Source of the DNA: Taeniopygia guttata
Taxonomy: Eukaryota > Chordata > Aves > Passeriformes > Estrildidae
DNA: 64,000 bases
Assembly (NCBI RefSeq): GCF_048771995.1
Contig: NC_133024.1
Coordinates: forward strand, 7,824,001 to 7,888,000
Direction: 5' to 3'
In this document: positions 38,001-49,480 of the stretch, piece by piece
How the letters are laid out: each line of letters begins with the position of its first letter
How positions within the stretch are numbered: the first letter of the stretch is position 1
Translations under genes and position numbers: made by a program
The notes under the pieces: model-generated
The model's input: the letters and a program-made list of their open reading frames with translations, nothing else
Databases searched by the model: none
Told to the model about the DNA's origin: nothing

Positions 38001-41000
38001 GACTGATTGCCTGATTTAGCCATGTAGTCTTACCCCTCAACTAAGCTCTCTCCAAGCCAATGTTTTACAGATATTTCCCTGCTTTGGGAAAATAGTGATC
38101 AAATGGAGCAAGTTTCCTCCTAATGCTCTTCTGCCATCCTTCCTGTCACTCATTCATGCCCTGTACGAGGACATATTGGCGGCAAAACACCTTCTTGTTT
38201 CAAATCATATGATGTGATCAGTTAAAAATTAAAGTTTTCAGCAACTGAGACTCATTTATAACTGCAGTAAAGGAAAGCACCAGCTAGGATGCAGGGGCTG
38301 CTTACATTGGAGCTGCTACTGAAACAGGCTTACACAGAACTGTGACTTCCTGCCACTTACTCCCGTGGCAGCTGGCTGAAGAGGATTTTCTCTGAGCCAT
38401 CTCCTGAAAGGTGCAAAGGAGTAAAAGAGGAATCTCCTAAAAAAGGAAGGAGGGGAAAGAAAGAAGCAGAAAAAAGAAAGTGTAACTAAATTGCTGTAGT
38501 AGAGGGGGCAGGGACACATACATCCATGTGGGTGAGCCACACAGTTGTAAAAATTTCTCCATATTTATAATGTTTACACAGCATCTAAAAACTTCAAGAA
38601 ATCAATCAGAAGTTGCAACAAGACCATCGAGGATCCCATCATTACAAGCTTATGAAAGCATGCAAACAAACAATTGATTAAATTATTGTGGAAGTATGTC
38701 GAAACAATACTGGCTCCAAAAACAAGCTTCCTAGTCTGCACAAATTCCTGCAGGCACTGTGGCAAGAGTTTTAATATGCACCAATACTGAGGCAGATTTA
38801 AATATATTCAAGATTACTTTCTTGAAGTGTGAATGGAATTACAGCAAAGCATACATGTGCTCATAAAAAACACGAGGACATATATTTTTCATAAAGCAGC
38901 AATAGAAGTTAACCAGACATTCAGGAGGGATAACTTCCCTCCTGACAGTTCCATCTGTCAAGTGGGTTTTGCTGTGGAAGAGGCAAGAACTGGAAGTGAA
39001 GACATGGAGGCAGCTGAAGTTTGATGCAACACAGGGGGCCAGTCAGAGGAGACCAAAGTGATGAGTTATAATAAGCTCTGCAGCAGCATTCTCAACACAT
39101 AAAATACCTTCTGGAAAACAGATTAGCCAAGGCAAAATCGCTAATTCAGATGTCATGGTTGATGTCACAGCAGCTGACTAACAGTTGATTTAAGTAATCT
39201 CTGGTTAAAGACTTTCATACTTCTTAAAACTCTAAGATGCCGGAAACCGGTCCCAAATTTCAGGTAACTTCTCACGTCAATGGACACTTTAGAAGAACCT
39301 GAGCCCTGCACCTTGTTACAATTACTGCACAACAGATGAAGTGCCCCAAGTTTAGCAATTAAAAGACCGGGAGCCATCATTAAACTCCTGTGGTAGTCAC
39401 ACTTCTAATTTAAGGTTCTACAAGATCCTATTGCATGCATAAAAACATGAACAGGCTTAAGTTCCTTATTATACTTATTTGGCAAGGTGTATTAACCACC
39501 AAATGCTGACTTACCATGCCTGCATTAGGTTCTACTCCTGCATGCATGATATTGGAATTACTTTTGCAAGTTTAACAACAGGGCAGTAACTACAGATTTT
39601 CCTAAGGTTTACCAGGACTTTTATTTTATTTAAAAGCTTACAATTATATTAATAAAGCATCACACATTGTAGAATTTCAACAGAGTACAAAATTACCAAC
39701 TATTACCAGTGCAAATACAAAAACCCAAAATGCACATAAAACAAGAGCAGCAAGAAAATATATCACTACAGACTAAAGAAATTCCTGCCCAGTTATTTAC
39801 CTTAACACTCTACCCAAACACATCCTTAATTGCAGCATTTGTATGCACAGCATTGCTGTTTTGTAAAATCTTCCTCCAAAGGTTAAATGGGGCACTATGC
39901 ATGTAGTATCTTTTTTAGCATCTATCTTTGTATAGGTATAATCTTGCTATGTTAACATTTTCCATTATCGAAAATTTGTGTTCTGACATTACACATTTTC
40001 AGAAGCTTAAAAGCTGTAAATTACCATATTTGTTAAATAGGGATCACAAGTTCAGCACCTATATTTATTCTCAGTCATTGAAAACCCTACACAAATTTGA
40101 ATTTGCACCAAATGGAATGAGATTCCTTCCCCAACACTGTATACCCAGGGAGACAGTGCCACACCCCATGATGCCATGATCACGGACCACAGCTGGGTGA
40201 AGAAGGAAGTGGGGATGTTCAGAGTGACAGTGTTTCTCTTGCCAAGTCACCCTTAGGTGTGACAGAGCCCAGCTTTCCTGAGGACAGCTGAGCATCTCCC
40301 TGTCCATAGGAAGTGGTGAATTAATTCCTTCTTTTGCTTTGCTTGCATGCATGGATTTTGCTTTCCCCAATAAACTCTTCATCTCCACCCACAAGTTCTC
40401 ATTTTTACCCTTCCAATTCTCTCCCTCATCTCAACACAAGGGGAACAGTGACCATGTAGGTGGTCCTTAGTTTCTTAGTAGGGTTAAACCACAACGACCA
40501 CAAATTCAAGTAACTTCAGCACCTGGGAAACGCTTCACTGATAATAGCTCTCACTCAACTGCACAAAAAACAGCTCCCTCTAAGTTTAGTCCATATGGAG
40601 AACAGCAACTTACTGACATCTGTTCCTTCTGTGAAGGAAGCAATGTCTGTGCAGCACAGACCCAGAAACAGTAACTCAATGCGATGGGAAAAAACACAAG
40701 CTAGCTCAGAGGATCTATCAACTCCTACGATACACAGATTATTCGATTATTTCCTTCAGAGGACCGTAAAATATATATGCTTTAGAGTAGAGTCACTCAA
40801 ATAACTATATGAAGGAGGTACGTGTGCTTTTATTAGGAGTATTTATTTACAAATCATCCAATTTCACACTGAGGTCTGAAGACACTTGTGTCCTTCAGCA
40901 GAACTAAAGTGTAAAGTTCTGTTCTGGATTGACATTTCCTCATATATTAATTATTCCTAATTTTTATAATCATAGCTTTTGATAACCTATCAGTGCAAGT

Positions 41001-42424
41001 GCAGCACATATAATTCTTTTTTCACAGTTTTCGTTACATGAAGCGTTTCAATATAAATCTTGATGACTAACCTTGTCAACTAAACACTAGTAACTCACAG
41101 CTCTTACCCAGCATCTACCTTGTTCCTAACTCTGCTTCAGGAAACACATTTAATGCAGAACTACCTACTCCCTTTCATTCAGGAGATCAGAGTTCACCAT
41201 TCCATTACAGACACACAGTTTTGATCCCATGAGTAATTTCCCAAAACAGCAGTGACATCAACGCAGGCATTAACATTTCAATAGGAAATAAAACCTGACC
41301 CCCTGACACAACTGATACACATTTTACTGTGAAGCTGGACCTCCAAAGGTGTTTTGTCACCTTTTATAGTTTCACATAAGTTTGGGTCAACTTTATTGAA
41401 AACTTACTTTTATTTTAGTGATATGTTTAGGAAACACTGATATGGCATCCAAGTTCATTACAGGAACCTAATAACAGCTAGGATTTGAGATGAAAAACAT
41501 CTGCCTACTTTTTAGCAGCCGAAGCACGTTTGATTTGGTATGTGTGGGTTCTGAGTATGGTCGATTGCTTTTTTTGTTTGAGAATATCTACTCCTTTGTT
41601 TTCTTTCACCATGAAAAACAAATGCGTTTAGGTCCATCCCATTCAATCCAATCCTTTCCTCCCACCCTCAAACCCTCTCACGTTTCCTCAGCAGGGCTCA
41701 ATTGTATCCATCGGGTACAACCGAGTGCTCTCCAGGAGCCTTCCACACCTTCAAAAGCAGAGCCAGCCTGGATGCTGGAGGTGCTACACACGCGGGGTTT
41801 GAATTTTTCTTTCTTTTTGCTGCTCGCACGTCGGTTTTCCCCGACTCCGCCGGGAGGCAGCGGGCGGGCACGGAGAAGGAGCGGAGGCTGCCCGGGAGGG
41901 CGGCGGGGGAAGGGGAGGAGGAGGGAGGCGGCAGATAAAGCTCGGCGGCCGCGCTGAGGGCGAACAAAGCCCAGGTCGGCTCCGCGGCGCGGCCCCACCG
42001 CAGCGCTCCCCAGGCTGAGGGGCTGAGGGGACGGGGAAATAGACGAGCCACAGAGACCCGCACACGGTGTCCCACACACACGGTGTCCCACACACACACA
42101 GTGTCTCTCTCACACACACAGTGTCTCATACACACACACTCGGTCCCTCACACACACAGGGCGGAGAGCCCCCCACGCCCACACGCGCGGCGGGGACCCC
42201 CCACACGCCGGGGCGGAGGTGCGGCGCACCCCAGCCCGCGGAGCGGACACCGGGCGGGCAGCAACCCCCTCACAGCCCCACAGAACCGCCGCCTCCTCCC
42301 CTCTCTCCCTCTTTTCCTTTCCACTCCCTATCCCGTCGGTCCCGTCCCGTCCCTTCCACCTGCGCCCACCTGCGGAGCAGAGCAGCACGAGGGACACCCC
42401 GAGCAGCGGCAGCGGCGGCTCCAT
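22757..42424 (-). CDS. CXADR: CXADR: coxsackievirus and adenovirus receptor (CAR), seven coding exons, 371 aa
   Basis: CAR is a type I membrane cell-adhesion protein of epithelial tight junctions and heart intercalated discs, and a known receptor for some viruses. Joining exons 42370-42424, 26304-26473, 25462-25666, 24936-25091, 23806-23928, 23386-23524 and 22757-23024 gives 371 codons plus TAA with consistent phase; human CAR has 365. Features by residue: signal peptide 1 to about 19; V-type Ig domain with Cys46, Trp62 and Cys125; C2-type Ig domain with Cys167 and Cys217 and a likely extra pair, Cys151 and Cys228; N-glycosylation sequons at Asn206 and Asn233; transmembrane helix about 241-263; membrane-proximal Cys259, Cys264 and Cys266, likely palmitoylated; cytoplasmic tail; and the C-terminal PDZ ligand GSIV. 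The tail block [19 protein letters not shown] is highly characteristic of CAR. All introns are GT-AG and all fixed residues are present, so the gene looks functional. Confidence 0.97.
23386..23524 (-). CDS. CXADR: CXADR exon 6, transmembrane helix and start of tail
   Basis: These 139 bases encode the membrane span [20 protein letters not shown], the juxtamembrane cysteines in FCFCKKH and the basic [10 protein letters not shown]. The donor ATCAG|GTAAAA joins to exon 7 across an Arg codon. Confidence 0.96.
23806..23928 (-). CDS. CXADR: CXADR exon 5, second half of C2-type Ig domain
   Basis: These 123 bases encode residues 196-236: [20 protein letters not shown] (Asn206 sequon, Cys217), then VGTDEC (Cys228) and a second sequon, NVT. 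Acceptor TTTGTAG and donor CCTC|GTAAGT. Confidence 0.95.
24936..25091 (-). CDS. CXADR: CXADR exon 4, first half of C2-type Ig domain
   Basis: These 156 bases encode residues 144-195: [31 protein letters not shown] and YDW. They carry Cys151, the Ig cysteine Cys167 and a conserved Trp. Acceptor TTATTAG and donor CTGA|GTACTG. Confidence 0.95.
25462..25666 (-). CDS. CXADR: CXADR exon 3, second half of V-type Ig domain
   Basis: These 205 bases encode residues 76-143. They include [11 protein letters not shown], then [15 protein letters not shown], the Ig F strand with Cys125 and a segment almost unchanged in CAR. The boundaries are AATAG acceptor and CTTG|GTAAGA donor. Confidence 0.95.
26304..26473 (-). 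CDS. CXADR: CXADR exon 2, first half of V-type Ig domain
   Basis: The acceptor CTATAG and donor ATA|GTAAGT bound 170 bases. They encode residues 19-75, including [10 protein letters not shown] (Cys46) and [15 protein letters not shown] (Trp62), both conserved in vertebrate CAR. Exon 2 ends in phase 0. Confidence 0.95.
27541..27592 (-). mobile_element. CR1 LINE 3'-terminal fragment
   Basis: TAGATCATTGAATATGGTGA followed by GCTGGAAGGGACC is the diverged reverse complement of the CR1 3' terminus. The orientation matches CXADR transcription. Confidence 0.6.
29718..29739 (+). repeat. Poly(T) run
   Basis: An uninterrupted T run lies just upstream of the CR1 5' portion. On the CXADR sense strand it is a poly(A) run. 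Confidence 0.9.
29750..31480 (+). mobile_element. CR1-type LINE, 5' portion with ORF1 esterase and ORF2 endonuclease remnants
   Basis: The translated plus strand shows LINE blocks in order. [12 protein letters not shown] at 29841-29876 carries the GDS motif of the esterase-like domain known in CR1 ORF1 (GDS codons 29853-29861). [19 protein letters not shown] starts at about 30488 and LWVRIKGN follows near 30645, both typical of the ORF2 endonuclease. Then come degraded linker text up to 31090 and [13 protein letters not shown] with ADAEKTEVL before 31480, the segment preceding reverse transcriptase. No reverse transcriptase or 3' end follows. Many stops and frameshifts are present. It is antisense to CXADR. 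Confidence 0.8.
35275..35394. repeat. Poly(A) run grading into an A/C-rich, G-poor stretch
   Basis: About 22 A residues are followed by AACAAAAC-type sequence almost free of G and T. On the CXADR sense strand this is a T/G-rich tract within intron 1. Confidence 0.85.
35400..35423 (+). repeat. 24-bp exact direct repeat, copy 1
   Basis: Begins CTCCAACATCCC and ends CTTTTACA; identical to 36020-36043. Flanks differ. Confidence 0.85.
36020..36043 (+). repeat. 24-bp exact direct repeat, copy 2
   Basis: Identical to 35400-35423, 620 bases away in the same orientation within CXADR intron 1. Confidence 0.85.
42061..42158. repeat. CACACA minisatellite with GTGTC interruptions
   Basis: Units of (CA)n followed by GTGTCCC, GTGTCTCTCT or CGGTCCCTC recur about five times in 98 bases. 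The array lies about 210 bases inside CXADR intron 1 and within the CpG island, so it is likely to vary in length between individuals. Confidence 0.85.
42370..42424 (-). CDS. CXADR: CXADR exon 1, start codon and signal peptide
   Basis: ATG (42424-42422) sits in a good Kozak context (CGCGCCATGG). It starts [19 protein letters not shown], an N-terminal hydrophobic signal peptide. The donor CTCCGCAG|GTGGGC follows, with phase 1 joining to exon 2 (LTRSLTI). An in-frame upstream ATG at 42520 would add 32 GC-derived residues before the signal peptide and is less likely. Confidence 0.92.
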
Positions 42425-42706
42425 GGCGCGGCGGGCACCCAGCGGCGGCGGCGGCTCCGTGCCCGGGCAGCGCCCCGCGCACCGCCCAGCAGGTGAATCA
42501 GCCCGGCCCGGCCCCGTCACTTCCGGCCGCTCCCCGCCCCGCCGCGGCTCCGCAGCGCCCGCCCCGCCCGCGGCACCTGCGCCCGCCGGGGCCGCCCGCT
42601 ACGCGAGCCCGCTGCGCCGCCGGGGCCTCCTCCCGGTGCTGCCCCGACCGGCCGCCCGCCCCGCCGGCAGCCTGGACGGGACGGCGCGGGGGCCGCCGAG
42701 CCCGAA

Positions 42707-42760
42707 ACCCGCGGTGGCCGCAGGGATGCCCGCGGTAGCCGCAGGGATACCCGCGGTGCG
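42707..42760. repeat. GC-rich tandem repeat, unit about 21 bp
   Basis: Two full units and a partial third of CCCGCGGTRGCCGCAGGGAT lie about 290 bases upstream of the CXADR ATG. Such arrays in promoters are prone to copy-number change. Confidence 0.8.
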
Positions 42761-43117
42761 GCGGGCAGCGCTCCGCTCCCGTCGGGAGCGCCTGTCCCTT
42801 GCGATTGCTGCGAGCGCCGAGCGGACGTGTCGCGGTGCCCATGGCAACGCGGCTCTGTAGTGCCTTGTGCGCTCCTTGTGCAGCGCACACGTCTCGCCAG
42901 TGAAAGATCTGGAATTGTGGAAAACTGTCTCGGGAGACAAAAGGGGGACGAGGGCGTGTGCGAAAGGGCACAAAGCAGACTTTGATTCTAAAATAGCAGC
43001 CCTCGCCGGTTCCAGAAAGACCCGGATCGTGCTTCACTTACAGCAAAACCATCAGATAAAGAAAGTGCACTTGACGAGCTTTATTTTCCGTTAATTTATT
43101 CCCGTGCGTGTTACACA

Positions 43118-43225
43118 TACTGCAATATATATTTATACTGCAGTATATATATTTATACTGCTATAGCAAAGCTATTTGCTATTGCAGTATATATATTTAT
43201 ACTGCAATAACAAAGCTGTTTGATA
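43118..43225. repeat. AT-rich tandem and inverted repeat
   Basis: Blocks of ACTGCARTATATATATTTAT occur at about 43119, 43138 and 43185, separated by a palindromic ATAGCAAAGCTATTTGCTAT. The region can form hairpins. It lies just outside the CXADR CpG island. Confidence 0.8.
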
Positions 43226-46200
43226 TAAATGTGCTTCTGACACTTGTAAAGGGTTAAGTAGTTTTGGTACCCTTTGTTATGTCCACAGCTCTGTCTCTAT
43301 TGGGAGAATGCCGCCATAACCAAATATTTACATAAAGGTTGTGCAATCCAGATTTTCATTCCAAGCAAATTTTGAAACTGTTACCACTTGTTATTTTTCT
43401 GTGATGCCCATAATAAATAAATTTGGAATAAGTTTTATAACATTCTGTATGCATGAGGCAAGACTTTAAAAAACAAATTTTTCTGCCCTTGTCAAAAGCA
43501 TTGGATTGATTGAGTATCATATAGGGTTTGTTTCAGATGCACTTAGCTAAAAAGGAGGTGCTACACCTTTCATTCAGTGAAGGGTTCCTAATGCTGTAAT
43601 CGGCAGTGTCTCCATTTCTGCTGGAATTTTGATTATGTGAACATGCACTTATGTCTTTCAAAATGGTTGGTTGCTCTGAGTAAAGCAGCAGCTTTTACCT
43701 GGCAGCTCAGAATTACTTTTTTGATAAGTAGGGCAAATGCATTGTCATTTTCCATAAAGGTTCAGATAAGTAGTGCTTACGTCTTGTAAGAACAAGACAA
43801 CTCACAGTGTCTGTTAGATCTCCTTTTAAAAACAAATCTACCCAATACGATGCTGGATACTATATGTAAAGAATAGCATTTCAGTTCTGGAGGTTTCAAG
43901 CATTTTATTTAATGATAAAACAGAACTGTCTTTTCTTGCTGTGAGGGAAAGAAAATATTCATGTAATCTGAAGCTAAAGGAACCAGAACCTCAAAGTAGG
44001 GGTATTAAGATTTTGCACACTTCTGGTTTTTAATATGTGCTGCAGACTTTAAAGGGTAAGCTGAGTCGAGTATCCCAGGCTGACTGGATGAGTGAGGTTT
44101 TCTGCTGTACATCCACTTGTGTCAACACAGAAATTATATACCATGGAAAGTATAATGAGGCAATCACAGTCATTACAGAAAAAGAAAATGATTAGTCATT
44201 AGAATGGAGATGCTCACTCTCCTGTGAAATAAATCCTAGCTAGTAATTAAAATTAATACTGTACTGCATCTAGAAAACAGCAGCTCCACATTGTGACTTG
44301 CCTAGACAAGCCTATTCCTGGTCCTCTTTAAATCAAAAGCAACACTCATGCAGTCAAGTTCACACTCCTGAAAATTTTTCACACTCAGCAAATGAACAGT
44401 ACAGGGTTTAATAATTATTTTTAAAAAGAAAATAAAATCCCTGCTTCCCCACTGCAAACATTGGTCCAGCTGAAAAGACATAAAACTAGCAGGTTTATTA
44501 GAGGATATGACATTCTGTAGATTTTTAGTGACCTATACTTCCTGGAACAGTGAACACAATGGAAGAAAGAGATAACTGTGAAAATGACCACTCACAAAAG
44601 AAAAGGTCAGGTTCAAAACTTTTTAAACAGATTTCTACTAGTGCCAGCATTTTGGATCAAGCACAAGGAAGGCTTCAGGATGAAGGCAGAATCCAGTCAA
44701 AAAGGAAAATGTATCCGCTCGAGTAGAGGTCTGCAGACCAGACCCGCACACAATTTGCAAATGGAAAATTATTTCTCATCTCTCTTATGGAGAAAGCTGT
44801 CCCATGCTCAAGAATCTTAAGTTTTATGTTAAATATAAGACATCCATCTCATGTGTTTAATGGTAAAAAACCCCTTCAGTATTACCCCTACATCAGGCTC
44901 AGCCTGAACTTCCACATAACTTGAAATAAAATGTAAAATCAATATAATCTTCTCTAAATTTTATATAATTACTTATCTGCCTGATGTTCCATGAAGTGAG
45001 ATTACTATGGGTTTAGTTTCTTGAGGGGATGGGTAAAAGAGCACCAAATGAAGTTACTCACAGGTTTGACGTACAGAAGCAGTGAAATGGAAATCATCCA
45101 CGCTTGTGTTACACAGGTCACACAGGACATGTCCATGCCATACAAGGAAAACAGGCTTGTTTTCTGTTTCAGTTTCTGTCCTGTACAGGAGGAGCTGCTG
45201 TCATCAGCCACTGCAATACCTGAGACAAAATTCCCCAAAGGACCACATAGTTCCTAAAGTGGATACCAGCATCTCTCAAGAAGGGCAAGAGGGAAAAAAA
45301 AAATAGGGAAGAAAAAGAGGAGAAAATAGTACTATTTAATAGTACTCCTAAAGAGGAGGAGAAAACAGTACCCTTGGGACTTTGGGTCTGGATTTCTAGT
45401 TGTAGGAGGGAGTCACATATGGGACACATATTCTTCTGGAAAAGGGATGGATCAGCAAACTCCATCTCTTTACTCTGTAATCCAGGCCAGAGTAGGCATG
45501 AGGGAGTATTTGGCTAGGATTTGGTAACTGAGGTAGGAGGACAGGACCATTTCTGTTGCAGGCTGTTGGTATTCAGTGTGAGCCCACCTGGAGCTTGGTC
45601 ATTTAAATTGGAGGTGCCACGGTCCTGCTGTCCTCCAAGCACCAAATTCCCATGTATTTGTGCACTCGTGCTGGCACTGGAGTTCAGGACACCAGTGGGT
45701 AGTTTGGGAAGCCAGGCTGCCCAAAGATGAAGAACTTTTATTTTCAGCCAGCTGAGCTCCCTGAAGTGTTTTCCTGGTTATTTGCCTGCCTATCAGCTAG
45801 CTTGAAAAAAAAGGGAGTGGCTGGGTGGCAGGGGAGGAAAGGGAAGAACTGAAGTTCTTCTTGGTTCTGAAGTTCAACTGGGCTCAGTTTCAATTGGCAC
45901 CATATCTAGAGCTGTGTGAACGGAAACATCTAACTTGTGCAGACATTTTTTTCAAAATAAATTTTGTCATTGCTTATACTGGCATCTGTGCCCGATGTGA
46001 GGAACAGGCACTTGTCCTACTAAGCTTTTTTGGCACTAACTGTCCTTATCAGCAATAGTTAAACCAGCCCAGGACAAGTCAGGCTGATATGCTGAAAATA
46101 GACAAGAGATAGACGACATTAAGTTCTCATCAACTCGGGATGGTTACAGCAAAGGATTTGGGAGGGCAAAGTTACAGAGTGCTGAGTATTTGATCATAAA

Positions 46201-47211
46201 GCTTAAGAGTGCAGCTCTCATGTTCAGTCCCAGCCAGCAGAGCCCAGAGCAGTGTCCTGAGAGCAGCTTTCCAACCTCCCTACTGGGACAGGACTGGTGA
46301 GGGATCACCACCCCCATCCTCAGCTTCCCCAGGGAGTGCTGCAGCCTGTGACCAGGGTTTGCCTTTTTTTTAACAACTTTGGGCTGTTTCCAACTAAGCT
46401 TTCATGCGCTTACAGCCTTTTTATAATGATAACTAAACACAATCCATTACTGGAGAAAATAAGGAGTAAAGGAAAAATTATTCAAAAATAGCTGAGGTTT
46501 AATTGTCTTTAATTCGACTTAATGTTTTTGAGAGCCAGTCTTGTTTCTGGTTCAAATAACAGCTTTCCCATTTAGCACCTCAGTCAAGTGACAGTGTACT
46601 CAGGGTAAAACTCACACCATGCATGCTCCTCTTTTTAGAGAGACAATTTTTAGCAAAGACGCTTTAAGAGGGCAGCAATTTACACCTTTGTGTCTATATA
46701 ATATTAAAGCTTAGAAAAATAATTTGCCTTGAATAATTTTTTTCTCAGTGGTTACTTGGACATTTGCATCATTTTGAAACAGAGACAGGAGAAAGAAGGA
46801 AGAGCTACCAATGGTGGTTAGACCCAGGCTTAAAGTTTTGTATTTTTGCTGTGAAAAGGAAGCAAAATCCATGTAATATAAAATAGATTTGCTTTGTTTT
46901 CAGCCCAGAAGAGGAGTACATCATGTGATTCATCTTTATAGAAATAAGAGTGTTATCTTTTCTTAGTTATATATTTGTATTCAAATTTATTTGTGTTCAA
47001 ATTTTCATTGTCCATGCAGATGGCAGTAAAAGTGCAATGTCTGTTGGCTGGAACATTAATGCAATAGGCGATACAGACCTGTACTCTTGCAAACTATTTT
47101 TTCTGTTCTTATATTCACCACAGTGATGATTGAAGAACACTTTCCTTAAAAGGACAAAAAAATGGATTTGAAGAAGAGATGAAGAAATGCACCATTAGCA
47201 GCTGAGCTGAA

Positions 47212-47325
47212 GATTTTCAGCTTGAACCCATTACTCTTTGTCCTATCATTATATTTCCTGATGAAAAGTCCCTCTCCATCTTCCTTGTAGTCCCCTTCAG
47301 ATGCTGGAAGGAACTCTTTGCAGAG
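47212..47325 (-). mobile_element. CR1 LINE fragment
   Basis: TTTGTCCTATCATTATATTT, then AAAAGTCCCTCTCC and CCTTGTAGTCCCCTTCAG on the plus strand are the reverse complement of the CR1 segment GGGGACTACAAGG..GGAGAGGGACTTTT..GATAGGACAA. The element is on the minus strand and lies within the 3' part of the family. Confidence 0.75.
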
Positions 47326-48532
47326 TACAACTGAACGGGAAGTTAATCACAGGTATGCCAGAGGCAATGGGCTTTCATACTTAATCCTACTCAGGTCAGT
47401 TTTAGTAGTGCAGAACTAGTAGCTGATGGTGGCTTGGACTGCATTATGAACTCCCAGGTTATTTTATTTGTGCAAGGCATTCATAAAGGGTACTTTAGCA
47501 CTCACCAGTCTCTTTGGCGTCTGTACCTGCCACTTAAGACTCCTGTGACATTTCCTGAGCTGCTGCTCAGCTGATAGGAGCCAGGTCTCTCCTGGTTGGC
47601 GCTGCTGACATTGCCTGGTCACTAGCAAGCTGCTCAAAGCCCTTTCCTGGGCAGAACCCCCTAGGCAAGGCTCTCTGTAATCTGTGGAAACTACCCCTTC
47701 TTAGGAGGCATGAGGCCTGAAGCGTGTGTGTGAAGAGAGCTCAAGAACAGGCAGGAGGAGGGTGCCATTTCAGGTCTGTCAGCTCTTCTATGGAGTCAGT
47801 AGCTGAGATGCCTTCACTCCTTGTCTCACACTTCACCTCTCACTCCTGACCGGTGTGAGACACTCTGTGCTCAGCTGGCTGCTTTCTGCCATGCTTCTTG
47901 CGCGGGTGTCTGCCACTCCCTTTTCCTGGGAAAGCCTAGATGGATAGCTCAGGGCTGTAAAATCTGCTCCTCCCAGGAGCTTAGGTGTTTTAGGGTAGCT
48001 ACAGCAGTTCTTACAGCCAAGCTCCTTAAAGGTAGCTCAGAGTTAACTGCTGGTTTTTCCAACAAAATAGTTCAATAACACGGAGGATCTGTGTGTTGGG
48101 GCCCACAATTACAGAAATTCTGACAGTACTTCTACTGAATACCTGTTATCACTACACATAAGGTTGTTGCAGAATGATAATTTTCTCCAATTTGATTGAA
48201 GCTTTGTGCTCCTCAGTCTTCTAAAGTATCAGCTTCTGCTGTCATGAAAAACAGATCTTTTATTAAAAATGAAAAAAAAAATATCAGAACCTGTTTGCAG
48301 CTGATAGACTGGGAGGAAGACTTGCAGAAATCACAAAAATGACCTAAATAAAAGTACTCTTAATTGCATTTGTTTCTATTAGATTTTTTGTTTGTTTGTT
48401 TGTTTTAATTCAGCCTAAGTATTTGGGGGTATGTGGAGAAGAATTTGACTCGTAAGTTTTTGGTTGGTTGTACTATATAATTTTCCTAGCCCATTTTGAG
48501 GTGGATGCCACTTCCTCCTCCTTTTCCTGTAC

Positions 48533-48563
48533 CCAAAAAAGAAAACTGCTTTTCAAATTATGT
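48533..48563 (+). repeat. 31-bp exact direct repeat, copy 1
   Basis: Begins CCAAAAAAGAAAACTGC and ends AAATTATGT; identical to 49481-49511. TAC precedes both, with one extra C here. Confidence 0.85.
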
Positions 48564-49480
48564 CATGTACCCTCGGAGCAGGTCCCCTTTACTGCTGCAC
48601 TGACAAGTGTGACAGAAACCACCCTTTGCCCTTCATTCCTTCCTCCACAGCAACCACACCCCACTGGGCACGTAGAGACCTTGGCACGGGGAACCCACAG
48701 GTTTCTCTCAGGGTGATGTTTCTGGTTGTCCAAGTTGGATGTTCTGAAGGAGCCTTCCACCACAGAGGTAAAAGGTGGAACAACTCTCGGTGCAGAACTT
48801 CACCAGTTTCTAGAAGGGAGTGTGTATGATGTGGCTGCTTGAGACAGCAGTGGGTGTTGCTCGCTGACTCAAAGAGAAGCCCTCCCCTCTCACACATGCA
48901 GTTATCCTCTGTGAAAATTTTCTTTCCCTGTCCAGTGCATTAAAACTGTTGTTTAAAGTGTCCTGTTTTAAGCATGAGTTCTAGTTTGTGTTTCAGGTCC
49001 ACTTGGATGCATTTTTAGTTGCTGGATCATTTAGCATCACATCATTGTGAAAATCTCACTTGGTTTGGGTTTGTGGTTTTTTTTTTTTTGGTTGGCTTGT
49101 TGGTTTTTGTGGTTTGTTTCGTTTTTTTTTTAGGTAGGGTTATGTAATTTCCTTTCCTACAGTATAGGAACAGGTTGGGTTGGTTTCAATAGTGCTTTGT
49201 AATTACATTAGCCCAGGAAAAAAATGCTGACAGTGTACGGAATACATAATTTTACGGCTAATGACCTTTGTGAAGTCTTGCGTAACTGTTTACCGTGAAA
49301 CCTGTTTAGAATGGCTCTCCAGGGAGCCTGTGGAAAGTGTTTGCCCAGGGGAAGTAGCACCTAGCTGGAAGTCTACCACTGTTCACCTAATGGCAAATAG
49401 AACAGTATCACTGCTTATTGTGTGTGGCAAGTATTGCAGAATTCTGGTGTATCTGGGGACATTCTGTGAGTAGTCCTCTA

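Larger units (their letters stand above)
26474..42369 (-). other. CXADR: CXADR intron 1, about 15.9 kb
   Basis: The long first intron begins GTGGGC and ends CTATAG. It contains a CR1 3' fragment near 27541-27590, an antisense CR1 5' portion at about 29750-31480, homopolymer runs (T at 29718-29739, A at about 33700-33716 and 35275-35297), an A/C-rich stretch to 35394, paired 24-base repeats at 35400 and 36020, and a CACACA minisatellite at 42061-42158. No alternative exon was recognised. Confidence 0.85.
41840..42860 (-). promoter_or_regulatory. CXADR: CXADR CpG-island promoter and 5' UTR
   Basis: CpG-rich DNA surrounds exon 1. On the minus strand an ETS-type site, CCGGAAGTG (plus-strand complement 42518-42526), is about 95 bases upstream of the ATG, with GC boxes (CCCCGCCCC, 42532-42540) beyond. 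There is no TATA box. The transcription start is probably between 42430 and 42520. Long GC-rich open frames on both strands here come from base composition, not coding. Confidence 0.8.

Noticed and set aside
2860..42424. A functional link between the retrovirus and the nearby virus-receptor gene CXADR
   Set aside because: The element is a broken copy lying outside the gene with no shared sequence; proximity is most simply chance.
42422..42520. Upstream in-frame ATG extending CXADR by 32 residues
   Set aside because: The extension is GC-derived, would bury the signal peptide, and the downstream ATG has a better context and matches the family's start.
42067..43037. Several 100-220-codon frames around CXADR exon 1
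   Set aside because: CpG-island base composition yields proline-, alanine- and arginine-rich frames on both strands. Only the exon 1 signal-peptide segment has support.
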